This document shows positions 1 through 8,418 of a stretch of 64,000 nt of DNA, one piece after another. Numbering within the stretch: the stretch's first letter is position 1; the number at the start of each line of letters is the position of its first letter. The notes below the pieces were generated by a model. The model did not search any database, was not told where the DNA came from, and saw nothing but the letters and a program-made list of their open reading frames with translations. This stretch comes from JAALKW01 sp963974485. GTDB lineage: Bacteria > Pseudomonadota > Gammaproteobacteria > Legionellales > Legionellaceae. Both the position numbers and the translations under genes were made by a program. The stretch spans positions 1 through 64,000 of the forward strand of contig CAXBBS010000006.1 in the NCBI GenBank assembly GCA_963974485.1. The letters are read 5' to 3'.

Positions 1-330
1 CCGAAATCATGGCTTGTACGTTATTAGGTGTAAGCTCCATGAGACGCTCCATCACCGCAAGGTGACCGTGGCCAGCGGCCTCTCGAAAAGCACCATAACC
101 CCATCTCGAAATCATGGCTTGTACGTTAGCAGGGGCAAGCTCCTTCAGCTTATCGATGAGACGCTCCATCACCACAAGGTGACCGTGGCCAGCGGCCTCT
201 CGAAAAGCATCATAATCCCCAGCCGAAATCATGGCTTGTACGTTATTAGGCGCAAGCTCCATGAGTCGCTCCATCACCGCAAGGTGACCGTGGCCAGCGG
301 CCTCTCGAAAAGCTTTATAACTCCCTGCTT
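1..330. repeat. tandem near-identical ankyrin-coding repeats
   Basis: The sequence GAAATCATGGCTTGTACGTT recurs at 3, 108 and 225, and the stretch CGCAAGGTGACCGTGGCCAG (or CACAAGG) recurs in phase. The units are 105 nt and 117 nt long and nearly identical, which suggests recent expansion or gene conversion inside the coding region. Confidence 0.85.
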
Positions 331-712
331 CAATCAACATTTGAAGCTGGCTTGGATTGGTTTCAATCAGTTTATCTACAAAATTTAAATGTCCAAGAAT
401 TGCCGAACACACAAAAATATCTTTGGTCGAGAGGCCCAATCGAGAAGCATAGACAATCAGTTCTGCATCAGCCACATCTGGATGACTGCAAACCAGCGCG
501 AGCCACGTAGTTATCTTTTCCTTGGTTGTGCCAAGCGATTGGAGAACTCCTCTATCCAATGACTCCAAATAAACACCAAGCTCGCTTGTTGGGGCCTGCA
601 TGAGCGCAAGTTGAAAATCCGAAAGCTCATTACCAAAGAGCCACCACACATCCAAAGGTATCAATCGCGCCTGTGGGTGCTCCATTCGCTCAGCTTCAGA
701 ATCAAATCGCAT
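1..712 (-). CDS. ankyrin-repeat protein, 3' end beyond window
   Basis: The frame opens at ATG 712 and runs left off the window edge, so about 237 codons are seen and the C-terminus is missing. The first 120 or so residues have no recognisable domain. They are followed by at least three ankyrin-type units of the pattern AFREAAGHGHLAVMERL. Successive units are almost identical in DNA, with periods of 105 and 117 nt; the longer one carries four extra codons (DKLK). Ankyrin repeats mediate protein-protein binding and are common in effectors of intracellular bacteria, so a host-directed role is plausible but inferred. It is divergent from the LuxR gene at 884. No signal peptide or membrane segment is visible. 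Confidence 0.85.
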   Translation of the reverse strand, partial: MRFDSEAERMEHPQARLIPLDVWWLFGNELSDFQLALMQAPTSELGVYLESLDRGVLQSLGTTKEKITTWLALVCSHPDVADAELIVYASRLGLSTKDIFVCSAILGHLNFVDKLIETNPSQLQMLIEAGSYKAFREAAGHGHLAVMERLMELAPNNVQAMISAGDYDAFREAAGHGHLVVMERLIDKLKELAPANVQAMISRWGYGAFREAAGHGHLAVMERLMELTPNNVQAMIS

Positions 713-883
713 GCTTGCTCGCCAACAGTAAATAGTTAGTTAATTGTTTAATGTCGCTTATTTGTGAACAAGCGCAATAACTACGTGTTTTGCTTGCCAA
801 TGCAGTTAAAAGGCATTTCTTTAAGACTGAATATGTGATATTATAACCAATGTGATTAAATTTAATTCTATTAAGGGGCTTCT

Positions 884-1594
884 ATGAATCGCTACAATCT
901 TGTTGATTACATCAATCAAGCTCCTGGCTTGATTTGCATTAAAGACAAACAGTCGGTGATACAAGCCTGTTCACCTCAATTCGCTCATTTAGTGGGATAT
1001 AAAAGCCCAGAGGAAACACAGGGCATGACAGACTTTGATATGCGTTGTGACGCGGTCAATGGCGCGGATAAATTTATTGCTCAAGACAAAGATGCTTTCA
1101 TTCGAGGGCAAAATAAGTCCATTAACATTTATACCTATGCCGATGGAAAGAAAGTCGTGATGTACGGCGAAAAAACGCCTTTGATATTTGATAACGAAGT
1201 TGTGGGTTTAAATATCACCGCTCAAGATTTAACGCATCTAGGCAATCTTGCAAATAAGTTTATTTTACTACTCAAAAGTGACGGTCATTTTTTATCTATT
1301 GATGAAAGAAAAGCAGCTACCTATATTTTTCACGACAGCTACCCTGGTGATTTACTTACCAAGAAAGAATCCATGTGCTTGTTTTATATTGTCCGCGGTA
1401 AAAGCAATAAGGAAATTTCTCAAATATTAAACTTATCTTGCCGGACCGTAGAAGGAAAAGTCGTCGCAATCAAGCAAAAGATGCACTGTGATTCTAGACA
1501 TCAGCTCATCGAACATGCGTTACAAAAAGGGTATTTGGATATTATTATTAACCAAATACTTTTTTGCGATGATATCTCGTTGAATTTGAATTAA
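884..1594 (+). CDS. PAS domain LuxR-family transcriptional regulator
   Basis: A 236-residue regulator. Residues about 5-115 look like a PAS sensor domain (GLICIKDKQSVIQACS, then a TDFDMRCD motif). Residues about 158-220 are a LuxR-type helix-turn-helix starting at LTKKES and containing GKSNKEISQILNLSCRTVEGKV. This domain order is typical of LuxR regulators in Legionella and Coxiella. Start chosen because AAGGGG lies 7 nt upstream of ATG 884. The ligand and target genes cannot be read from the sequence. The 3' end, including the stop codon, is duplicated at 2482-2512. Confidence 0.88.
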   Translation: MNRYNLVDYINQAPGLICIKDKQSVIQACSPQFAHLVGYKSPEETQGMTDFDMRCDAVNGADKFIAQDKDAFIRGQNKSINIYTYADGKKVVMYGEKTPLIFDNEVVGLNITAQDLTHLGNLANKFILLLKSDGHFLSIDERKAATYIFHDSYPGDLLTKKESMCLFYIVRGKSNKEISQILNLSCRTVEGKVVAIKQKMHCDSRHQLIEHALQKGYLDIIINQILFCDDISLNLN

Positions 1595-1598
1595 GGGC
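1568..1598. repeat. 31-bp direct repeat, copy 1 (luxR 3' end)
   Basis: Covers the last codons and the stop of the PAS-LuxR gene plus the stop of the converging minus gene. It matches 2482-2512 with two mismatches. Confidence 0.85.
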
Positions 1599-2436
1599 GT
1601 TTCTCCTGCACCTCCGCAAACTGAGGAACGGAGTTAAGCTGTTCGTAAGGCAGCGCTGTGATCTGCTCAACTAAAGCCTCAGCGCTAAGTTTACTTTCTT
1701 CGTAGCTAAAACTAAAATTCCATCCTCCGCCATTCATTGGATGAATTTCTGAGCGATTGATACAAGTAAATCCGAGTATAGTTAATGCTTCTGTTATTTT
1801 CTTAAAGGCACCCGAAAGAATATACAAATCAACATCTTCTTCAATACCAATACAACGCTTTGGATTATTAGCAGGATACCGTATTAATTCCTGAACTACT
1901 TTATCTTTAATTTGCTCGTATTTATTTTTTATAGCTTGCTGTTCTGCGTGAGTTTGCGTCGGCAACTTTTCCGTTATCATTGCTCTCACGCTCGCGACTC
2001 GAGTATTGCGGTTGTTTGACCCAAAAATACCACAAGACAGAAGAGTAGAATCATCCAGTGATTCTATATATTCAATTCGTAATGCATCCACAATTTTTCC
2101 AGCATATCCAACATCACCGTGATTATGATCATACTGAGTTGAATCGAAACTAGATCCAGTCAAGTGAGCTTTTATTGGTTTTGACCCAGCCCCTAAATCA
2201 ATATAATCAATATAACCTTGCCTATTTTTTAGAGCCTCATCAATGATAAACTTTGAATCTTTATAGGAAACAGGCCTGAATAATCGTTGAGTCATAACAG
2301 GCGATGAGTTAAATCCCTTCCCAGCAAATTTTGCATGGTTATACAAAGCTAAAAGAACCAAAGGTTTGGGTAACTTTCCGAAAAAAACATGCATACTAAA
2401 CATTATCTTAATGATGATTAGTATGCATGTTATCAA
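1591..2436 (-). CDS. hypothetical protein between direct repeats
   Basis: No family recognised. The frame gives up to 281 residues. The first 11 residues are encoded inside a perfect 14-bp inverted repeat, so translation may start at ATG 2403 (MFSMHVFFGK) or ATG 2394. No membrane segment is clear after the hydrophobic N-terminus. The middle contains acidic stretches (GIEEDVDLY) and ends QEKRP. It converges on the luxR gene with a 4-nt overlap. The gene sits between two copies of a 31-bp luxR-end repeat, which suggests insertion into this locus. Reality as a gene is supported mainly by the long open frame in a gene-dense region. Confidence 0.6.
   Translation of the reverse strand: MITCILIIIKIMFSMHVFFGKLPKPLVLLALYNHAKFAGKGFNSSPVMTQRLFRPVSYKDSKFIIDEALKNRQGYIDYIDLGAGSKPIKAHLTGSSFDSTQYDHNHGDVGYAGKIVDALRIEYIESLDDSTLLSCGIFGSNNRNTRVASVRAMITEKLPTQTHAEQQAIKNKYEQIKDKVVQELIRYPANNPKRCIGIEEDVDLYILSGAFKKITEALTILGFTCINRSEIHPMNGGGWNFSFSYEESKLSAEALVEQITALPYEQLNSVPQFAEVQEKRP
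2386..2431. repeat. perfect 14-bp inverted repeat
   Basis: AACATGCATACTAA at 2386-2399 is the exact reverse complement of TTAGTATGCATGTT at 2418-2431, with an 18-nt loop. It overlaps the 5' end of the unknown minus gene. It may be a hairpin in its leader or an operator. Confidence 0.8.
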
Positions 2437-2453
2437 TCAAATGATGTGACACC

Positions 2454-2512
2454 AAGCGTAATAACTACCTGTTAAGAGATAGATGACATCTCGTTGAGTT
2501 TGAATTAAGGGC
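2454..2512. repeat. relic of a second luxR locus (5' flank joined to 3' end)
   Basis: 2454-2473 matches 770-789, the region upstream of luxR, with two mismatches in 20. 2482-2512 matches 1568-1598, the luxR 3' end, with two mismatches in 31. The segment therefore looks like a luxR-type locus collapsed to its two flanks. The final codons would read DDISLSLN and a stop. Confidence 0.65.
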
Positions 2513-3809
2513 TTTTGCACGTATCACGCAACTTTTTAAGTTTTTCAGCGATTTTAATTTCTAACCCGCGTTCAACCGGTTGATACCAATGCGGTTCCGT
2601 CATACCATCAGGAAAATATTGCTCACCTGCTGCAAAACCACCCGGTTCATCATGTGCATAACGATAATTTTTGCCATGCCCTAATTTTTTCATGAGATGC
2701 GTCGGAGCATTACGTAAATGCATCGGTACATCACGTGACTTATCACGTTTCACAAACGCCTTGGCTTGATTATAAGCCAGATACCCCGCATTGCTCTTAG
2801 GTGCCACAGCTAAATAAATCACCGCTTGTGCTAACGCCAACTCACCTTCGGGCGAACCCAAACGCTCATAGGTTTGTGCAGCCTCATTCACGATCTGCAT
2901 CGCACGTGGATCGGCAAGGCCGATATCTTCCCAAGCTATTCGCACAATACGCCTCACCAAATAGCTTGGATCAACACCCCCATCTAACATGCGACATAAC
3001 CAATACACGGCAGCGTCAGGATTTGATCCACGCACAGATTTATGCAAAGCCGAAATTTGATCGTAAAAAAAATCGCCCGATTTATCAAAACGTCGTGTTG
3101 TTGTACTTAATATTTCTCCTAGATTCTCAGCAGTAAACACATAGATTTCTTGATGCGTTGCAAACACATCGATTTGTTCTAAGCTATTCAGCAAGCGCCG
3201 GGCATCACCATCGGCATGGTTTATTAATAGTTTTTTTGCTTCATCATCAAAATTTAAATGCCCGAGTTTTTTTTGTTGTGCGCGTTCTAATAAAAGCTTC
3301 AGTTCATCATGACTCAGCGACTGTAAAACATGGGTCTGTATTCGTGATAATAACGCGTTATTCACTTCAAACGAGGGGTTTTCAGTTGTGGCGCCTATCA
3401 GCGTCACTAACCCTGATTCGGTGTAAGGCAGTAAGGCATCTTGCTGAGATTTATTAAAGCGATGGATTTCATCAATAAATAAGATGGTTCTGAGCTGAAG
3501 CGCTTGGTTATTTTTAGCTAAATCCATCGCCGCACGAATATCTTTAACGCCAGAAAACACGGCGGATAATGCTATCCATTCGCACCCAAAGGCTTTTGCG
3601 GTCAAGCTTGCAAGCGTAGTTTTACCGACACCGGGTGGCCCCCATAAAATCATGGAATGCAATTTCCCGCTTTCAAACGCGATGTTTAACGGCTTGCCTG
3701 GACCTAATAAGTGCTTTTGTCCAATCACCTCAGAGATATCTTGAGGTCTTAATAACTCGGCTAGCGGCGTGCTATTTTCTTCGAGTTCTATCATCTTAGG
3801 TTGATTCAC
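2505..3809 (-). CDS. rarA: replication-associated recombination protein A (AAA+ ATPase)
   Basis: RarA/MgsA is a clamp-loader-like AAA+ ATPase acting at stalled replication forks. The 434 residues match the usual family length. Walker A GPPGVGKT is at 57-64, Walker B ILFIDEIHRF at 109-118 and the sensor TTENPSF at 141-147. The C-terminal half carries the tetramerisation region (GSNPDAAVYWLCRMLDGG and LRNAPTHLMKKLGHG). It is the last gene of the minus-strand suf run, and its start overlaps the VOC gene by 14 nt, so it is probably translationally coupled. It ends in the 31-bp repeat shared with the luxR 3' end. Confidence 0.95.
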   Translation of the reverse strand: MNQPKMIELEENSTPLAELLRPQDISEVIGQKHLLGPGKPLNIAFESGKLHSMILWGPPGVGKTTLASLTAKAFGCEWIALSAVFSGVKDIRAAMDLAKNNQALQLRTILFIDEIHRFNKSQQDALLPYTESGLVTLIGATTENPSFEVNNALLSRIQTHVLQSLSHDELKLLLERAQQKKLGHLNFDDEAKKLLINHADGDARRLLNSLEQIDVFATHQEIYVFTAENLGEILSTTTRRFDKSGDFFYDQISALHKSVRGSNPDAAVYWLCRMLDGGVDPSYLVRRIVRIAWEDIGLADPRAMQIVNEAAQTYERLGSPEGELALAQAVIYLAVAPKSNAGYLAYNQAKAFVKRDKSRDVPMHLRNAPTHLMKKLGHGKNYRYAHDEPGGFAAGEQYFPDGMTEPHWYQPVERGLEIKIAEKLKKLRDTCKSP

Positions 3810-4254
3810 GTGAATTATTTAATTGATTTGAGCTTAATGTTTGAGTAAAACGTAGTAAGTAACCATCGGGATCTAAAACAATAAACTGCCGATTATGCAA
3901 CTCGGTATCATCCATGCGATAACATTTATCTTCTATCGACATTAAGATATTAGCTCCACATTGCTGAACGTGCGCGTAGAGTGCATTAATTTGAGTCGTT
4001 CTTATCTCAAAATTGATTCCGCGTCCAAAGGGCTTTTCCAACGGCGCCTCAAGCCATATTCGTTTTTGTCCCGCGTCGCTGAGTTCATCTAACATGATGC
4101 GTGCACCTTGACGACGAAGCATAGCAAACCCCTCTTCTTCACGTTGATATTGGATTTCGAAGCCCAACACCTCCGTATAAAAAACAAGGCTTGTTTTAAT
4201 ATTCGAACAATATAATTCCGGTGTGAGTGGTGTGATCAACGCGTTATTTGTCAT
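3796..4254 (-). CDS. VOC-family (glyoxalase/bleomycin resistance-like) protein
   Basis: A 152-residue single-gene protein of the vicinal-oxygen-chelate superfamily. The first beta-alpha-beta module reads LYCSNIKTSLVFYTEVLGF (about 14-32). The second contains FEIRTTQINALYAHVQ and ends with LHNRQFIVLDPDGYLLRF, typical of bleomycin-resistance or glyoxalase relatives. Substrate and metal cannot be assigned. It lies 5 nt after epmA and overlaps rarA, so it is co-transcribed with them. A resistance function is not implied by the fold alone. Confidence 0.8.
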   Translation of the reverse strand: MTNNALITPLTPELYCSNIKTSLVFYTEVLGFEIQYQREEEGFAMLRRQGARIMLDELSDAGQKRIWLEAPLEKPFGRGINFEIRTTQINALYAHVQQCGANILMSIEDKCYRMDDTELHNRQFIVLDPDGYLLRFTQTLSSNQLNNSREST

Positions 4255-4259
4255 ACGTT

Positions 4260-5228
4260 TTAAGCTCTTGAGATATCAAACGCCATACTTTCTTGGATAT
4301 TGCTATGCCCAAGCGCTAAGGCAATGACACGATCAACTCCAAGTGCGACACCCGATGATACCGGTAAACCATGTTTTAATGCGTCCAACAGATAAAAATC
4401 AGGTTCGGGTATGGTAAGACCGCGTGCTTGACGTGTTTGTATATCGTTATCAAATCGCGCGGCTTGAATGCCTGCATCCGTGAGTTCATGAAACCCGTTC
4501 GCAAGCTCAACACCACCGTAATACACTTCAAAGCGCTCGGCAACACCGTTGTTCACACAAGCCAAAGCCGCTTGGGATACTGGAAAATCAATCACACCGA
4601 CAGGCCCTGAATAGTTCGCTAAATAAGGCTCAACCACATGGCTCATCAATAAAAATAAATATTGGTCCCGATCCGTTTCGTCATGGGGCAAAACTTGATC
4701 TAAATCAAAACGCTGCAAGCATGTTTGTAGCTCAGCACATGAGGTATCAAATGGGTCTAACTGACAGGCTTTCAAAAACGCCTCTTGATAACTAAGTATA
4801 TTCAGCGGCTCGCAATCTAAAATTACCTGCAAAAAATCACCTACTTCGGCCAATAATTCATGGTGATTAAAACCTGGGCGATACCATTCAAGCATCGTAA
4901 ACTCAGGGTTATGCCAACGCCCGCGTTCATCATCTCGAAAGGCACGTGCAAGTTGAAATATTGGCCCACTACCGGCTGCAAGCAGACGCTTCATGTGATA
5001 TTCAGGTGAGGTTTGTAACGCATAATTTTTGCCAGAACAACGCGCGTGTATCACCTCAAGATAAACATCAGTCACACCATGCGAAGCCATCACAGGCGTT
5101 TCGACTTCGAGGTAATCACGTGCATTAAAAAAGGCGCGTAGTTGCGCCATAATACCTGCACGCTGCTGGAGCGCTTGAATAGAAGCTGAGGGTTTCCAAA
5201 GGCTCGCTAAAGAAGACTCGGCATGCAT
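4260..5228 (-). CDS. epmA: elongation factor P lysine(34) ligase
   Basis: EpmA (GenX/PoxA/YjeA) is a truncated class II lysyl-tRNA synthetase paralogue that attaches beta-lysine to elongation factor P. The 322-residue length fits the family, which lacks an anticodon-binding domain. Class II motif 2 is at 91-117 (FQLARAFRDDERGRWHNPEF) and motif 3 at 293-300 (GVALGVDR). The start overlaps the sufT stop by one nucleotide, so it belongs to the same transcript. The partner enzyme EpmB and EF-P itself are not in this window. Confidence 0.93.
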   Translation of the reverse strand: MHAESSLASLWKPSASIQALQQRAGIMAQLRAFFNARDYLEVETPVMASHGVTDVYLEVIHARCSGKNYALQTSPEYHMKRLLAAGSGPIFQLARAFRDDERGRWHNPEFTMLEWYRPGFNHHELLAEVGDFLQVILDCEPLNILSYQEAFLKACQLDPFDTSCAELQTCLQRFDLDQVLPHDETDRDQYLFLLMSHVVEPYLANYSGPVGVIDFPVSQAALACVNNGVAERFEVYYGGVELANGFHELTDAGIQAARFDNDIQTRQARGLTIPEPDFYLLDALKHGLPVSSGVALGVDRVIALALGHSNIQESMAFDISRA

Positions 5229-5566
5229 TAATAAAACATCCCCAACTCAAGCCGTGCGGCTTCACTCATACGATCATTTGTCCAAGGTGGCTCCCAGATG
5301 AGCTCAACCGTACACTCACGCACGCCTTCGACGGGAAGCACGGATTGCTCAACCGTACCTGGAAATGTTTGTGCCACAGGGCAGCCAGGCGATGTGAGCG
5401 TCATTTGAATATGAACGTGTTGCGTCTCATCAATCGCCACATCATAAATTAAACCTAAGTCATAAATATTAACCGGAATTTCAGGATCAAACACTGTTTT
5501 TAATGCAGTAATAATCGCCTCTTTGAGTGCCGCCTGTTCTTTTTTTTGCTTGTTAAATCCTAACAT
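5228..5566 (-). CDS. sufT: SUF Fe-S maturation protein SufT (MIP18/DUF59 family)
   Basis: A 112-residue DUF59 protein. It shows the family signatures DPEIPVNIYDLGLIYDV at 27-43 and TSPGCP at 58-63, and the WEPPW motif near the C-terminus. SufT-type proteins assist Fe-S cluster maturation or delivery. It follows sufU with 4 nt between them, which fits the common SUF gene order. Confidence 0.9.
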   Translation of the reverse strand: MLGFNKQKKEQAALKEAIITALKTVFDPEIPVNIYDLGLIYDVAIDETQHVHIQMTLTSPGCPVAQTFPGTVEQSVLPVEGVRECTVELIWEPPWTNDRMSEAARLELGMFY

Positions 5567-5570
5567 ACCG

Positions 5571-6020
5571 CTACTCCGTGCTTACCAAGTTTGTATTAAC
5601 ATCTTTATTTAACGCAGCATCTAATGCATGCCATGCAAGCGTTGCGCATTTAACCCGAGCCGGGAACGCACGAACACCTTCAAACACCGTAAGTTTGCCC
5701 AATGCCGCGCCTGGCGCTGCATCATCTTGTGTTAATAACGCATGAAACTGCTCAAACAACGCATGTGCTTCTGCTTCTGTTTTGCCTTTTAAAGCTTCGG
5801 TCATCAGCGACGCGGACGCTTGAGAAATAGCACAACCTTCGCCGACAAAGCTCACGTCTTGCATCACGCCTGCTTCCAGTTTGATATACACCATCAGCTG
5901 GTCACCGCACAAAGGATTCACGCCGCGTGCTTCACACGTAGCGCACGGCATCGCATGATGATTACGTGGGGTTCGGTTGTGATCGAGAATCACTTCTTGA
6001 TAAAGCGCTTGTAAATCCAT
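5571..6020 (-). CDS. sufU: SUF system scaffold/sulfurtransferase SufU
   Basis: An IscU-like protein of 149 residues with the conserved ligands Cys38 (NPLCGD, with Asp40), Cys63 (EGCAIS) and Cys125 (RVKCATL). SufU accepts sulfur from SufS or serves as a scaffold. The placement directly after sufS with a 2-nt gap supports this role. The 20 or so residues between the second and third cysteines are longer than in IscU, as is usual in SufU. Confidence 0.93.
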   Translation of the reverse strand: MDLQALYQEVILDHNRTPRNHHAMPCATCEARGVNPLCGDQLMVYIKLEAGVMQDVSFVGEGCAISQASASLMTEALKGKTEAEAHALFEQFHALLTQDDAAPGAALGKLTVFEGVRAFPARVKCATLAWHALDAALNKDVNTNLVSTE

Positions 6021-6022
6021 GG

Positions 6023-7258
6023 TTAGGCAAACATCCTATTGATTTGTTGCAAGCCCTCAATGCAGCGATCGATTTCTTGCGCAGTATTATAAAAAGATAA
6101 AGACAATCGCGTGGTCGCAGGCACACCAAAAAAGTCCATCAACGGCATGGCACAATGATGCCCACTACGTAACGCAAGGCCCAAGCTATCTAAAATCGTG
6201 CCAATATCATGCGAATGAATACGTTCGTGAACAAACGAAATAATCGGTAATTTGTTCTCAACATGCCCAATAATACGAAAGCCCGGTAATTGCTCAATTG
6301 CTTGCGTCGCATAGATTAATAAGGCTGATTCATAAGTTTTGACGGCGGTGTTATCTAATGCACTTAAATAATCTAAAGCCGCGCCCCAACCAATCACCCC
6401 TGATATATTAGGCGTACCCGCTTCAAATTTACCCGGCAACGGTGCGTAGGTGCTATGACTGATGTGCACGGTTTCAATCATGTCCCCGCCCCCCTGATAA
6501 GGCGGCATTGCATCAAGCAAAGCTTTGCGTCCCCACAGCACACCTACGCCCGTAGGCCCGTACATCTTATGCGCTGAAAAAACATAAAAATCACACCCTA
6601 AATCCTGCACATCAACCGGCAAATGCGCGACAGCTTGCGCGCCGTCAACCAAAACCGTTGCGTTATAGGCTTTAGCCGCTTGCACCATCTGCTTAATCGG
6701 GTTAATGACCCCTATTGCATTGGACGCATGGGTAATTGCGACCAAGCGTGTTTTATTCGATAACTTTTCTTCGAATGCTTGAAGCGAAATATCACCATGC
6801 ACGTTCATCGGCACTGCACGGAGGGTTGCCCCCACCGCGTCACACGCCATCTGCCACGGCACAATATTAGCGTGATGCTCCATGTAGGTAATTAAAACTT
6901 CATCGCCTTCACGTAAATTCACGCGCGCAAAGCTGTTAGCTACCAAATTAATCGCTTCAGTCGCGCCACGCACAAAAATGCATTCAACCACGGACGCTGC
7001 GTTAATCAACGCACGAATTTTTTCGCGAACGGCTTCATACTGATTTGTCGCACGAACACTTAAGGCATGCACGCCTCGATGTACGTTGGCGTTATCATGC
7101 GCATAATAATGCGTGATGGCATCAATCACTGCACGTGGTTTTTGCGTGGTCGCCGCATTATCTAAATACGCCAGTGGGTGGCCATGGACAACTTGATCCA
7201 AAACAGGAAAATCGCGTCGAATCTGCTCCACATCAAACCCTACCGGTGTATTACTCAT
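6023..7258 (-). CDS. sufS: cysteine desulfurase SufS
   Basis: A group II cysteine desulfurase of 411 residues that takes sulfur from cysteine for Fe-S cluster assembly. The PLP lysine is Lys231 in SAHKMYGPTG, and the catalytic cysteine is Cys369 in RSGHHCAMP. The N-terminal YLDNAATTQKP (31-41) is typical. The start ATG overlaps the sufD stop (4 nt), indicating translational coupling in the suf operon. Confidence 0.96.
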   Translation of the reverse strand: MSNTPVGFDVEQIRRDFPVLDQVVHGHPLAYLDNAATTQKPRAVIDAITHYYAHDNANVHRGVHALSVRATNQYEAVREKIRALINAASVVECIFVRGATEAINLVANSFARVNLREGDEVLITYMEHHANIVPWQMACDAVGATLRAVPMNVHGDISLQAFEEKLSNKTRLVAITHASNAIGVINPIKQMVQAAKAYNATVLVDGAQAVAHLPVDVQDLGCDFYVFSAHKMYGPTGVGVLWGRKALLDAMPPYQGGGDMIETVHISHSTYAPLPGKFEAGTPNISGVIGWGAALDYLSALDNTAVKTYESALLIYATQAIEQLPGFRIIGHVENKLPIISFVHERIHSHDIGTILDSLGLALRSGHHCAMPLMDFFGVPATTRLSLSFYNTAQEIDRCIEGLQQINRMFA

Positions 7259-8418
7259 GCATCTTGCTCCACGTGTTGCACCAAAAGACTCGCCACCCGC
7301 TCACGAACACAAGCCGGTGCAATACTGCGAATATTTTCTGTTAGAAAGGCTTGAACCAAATAATGCTTCGCAAGCTCAGCTTCAATACCGCGTGTCGCCA
7401 AATAAAACAACGCATCTTCATCCAATTGCCCAACCGTTGCACCATGGGCGCACACCACATCATCGGCAAAAATTTCCATTTGCGGTTTGGTGTCGACTTC
7501 GGCTTTCGACGATAATAAAATATTTTTATTATACTGCTTCGCTTCTGTTTTTTGAGCGCCATGAGAGACCTGCACTTTACCGTTAAACACAGCGCGTGCA
7601 CGACCGTTTAAAATACCTTTGTAATCTTGCTCACTGGTGCAGTTCGGCACGGTGTGTTTGACGATGGTGTGATGGTCCACATGCTGACTATCAGTCGGTG
7701 TATACAAACCGTTCATCAAACATGATGCGCCCGGCTCACATAATTTAATCACCGTATCACTTCGCGTCCACTGCCCGCCTAAGCTTACGCTATGGCTTTC
7801 AAATCGGCTGTCTGCTGCCTGTTCAACAGCAACTTCGCCTACATGAAACGCTTGGTCACCTTCACGCTGAATTTTACAATGCGTGACTTTGGCGTGAGCC
7901 GCAAGCTTAATTTCGGTGTTCACACTAGTGTAATATGGCGCGTCATGAACCTCACTGCCGTAATCCTCAACCAACACCAAGCTGCTACGGGCCTCAGCAA
8001 CAACTAAATGCCTTAAACAGCGTGTTACGCCGGCTTCTGTTTGTGTATACAACAAACGTATCGGCTCATCGACTTGTACACCTTCAGGAACATAAACAAA
8101 CATACCGTCTTGAAAATTAGCCGTATTGAACGCATGAAAACCATGCGTCTGCGGCATGATGTGGTTCAAATAAGGCTTGATTTTATCGGCATGCTGAACA
8201 CACGCGTCAAGCAGTGGCAATACAAGCACACCGGCTGGATAAGCATGCGTTGCGTCTAATACCAAACTTGAAGTACTCGCCTTCGGCAGCGCGTGCTTTG
8301 CAAATACATCGGTCGCTGAATATTTCCAGTCTTCATCCGTACGCGTTGGAAAGCCCAGCTTTTCTAAGTCCGATGCGGCCTCTTTTTTTAAATCAACCAA
8401 CCATGCGTCAGAACTCAT
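7255..8418 (-). CDS. sufD: Fe-S cluster assembly protein SufD
   Basis: A 387-residue SufB/SufD-family beta-helix protein. The C-terminal region has the signatures KAEVDTKPQMEIFADDVVCAHGATVGQLD and LFYLATRGI, seen in SufD. SufD forms the SufBC2D scaffold complex with the neighbouring sufB and sufC products. It overlaps both sufC and sufS by 4 nt. Confidence 0.95.
   Translation of the reverse strand: MSSDAWLVDLKKEAASDLEKLGFPTRTDEDWKYSATDVFAKHALPKASTSSLVLDATHAYPAGVLVLPLLDACVQHADKIKPYLNHIMPQTHGFHAFNTANFQDGMFVYVPEGVQVDEPIRLLYTQTEAGVTRCLRHLVVAEARSSLVLVEDYGSEVHDAPYYTSVNTEIKLAAHAKVTHCKIQREGDQAFHVGEVAVEQAADSRFESHSVSLGGQWTRSDTVIKLCEPGASCLMNGLYTPTDSQHVDHHTIVKHTVPNCTSEQDYKGILNGRARAVFNGKVQVSHGAQKTEAKQYNKNILLSSKAEVDTKPQMEIFADDVVCAHGATVGQLDEDALFYLATRGIEAELAKHYLVQAFLTENIRSIAPACVRERVASLLVQHVEQDA

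Noticed and set aside
1..330. Regular repeats as a CRISPR array
   Set aside because: Units are 105-117 nt with no unique spacers and are coding.
14..388. Plus-strand open frame of 124 codons
   Set aside because: It is the antisense image of the ankyrin repeats; the minus frame encodes clear ankyrin motifs.
3796..4254. Bleomycin resistance determinant
   Set aside because: VOC proteins have many roles, and the setting in a suf-rarA run does not support resistance.
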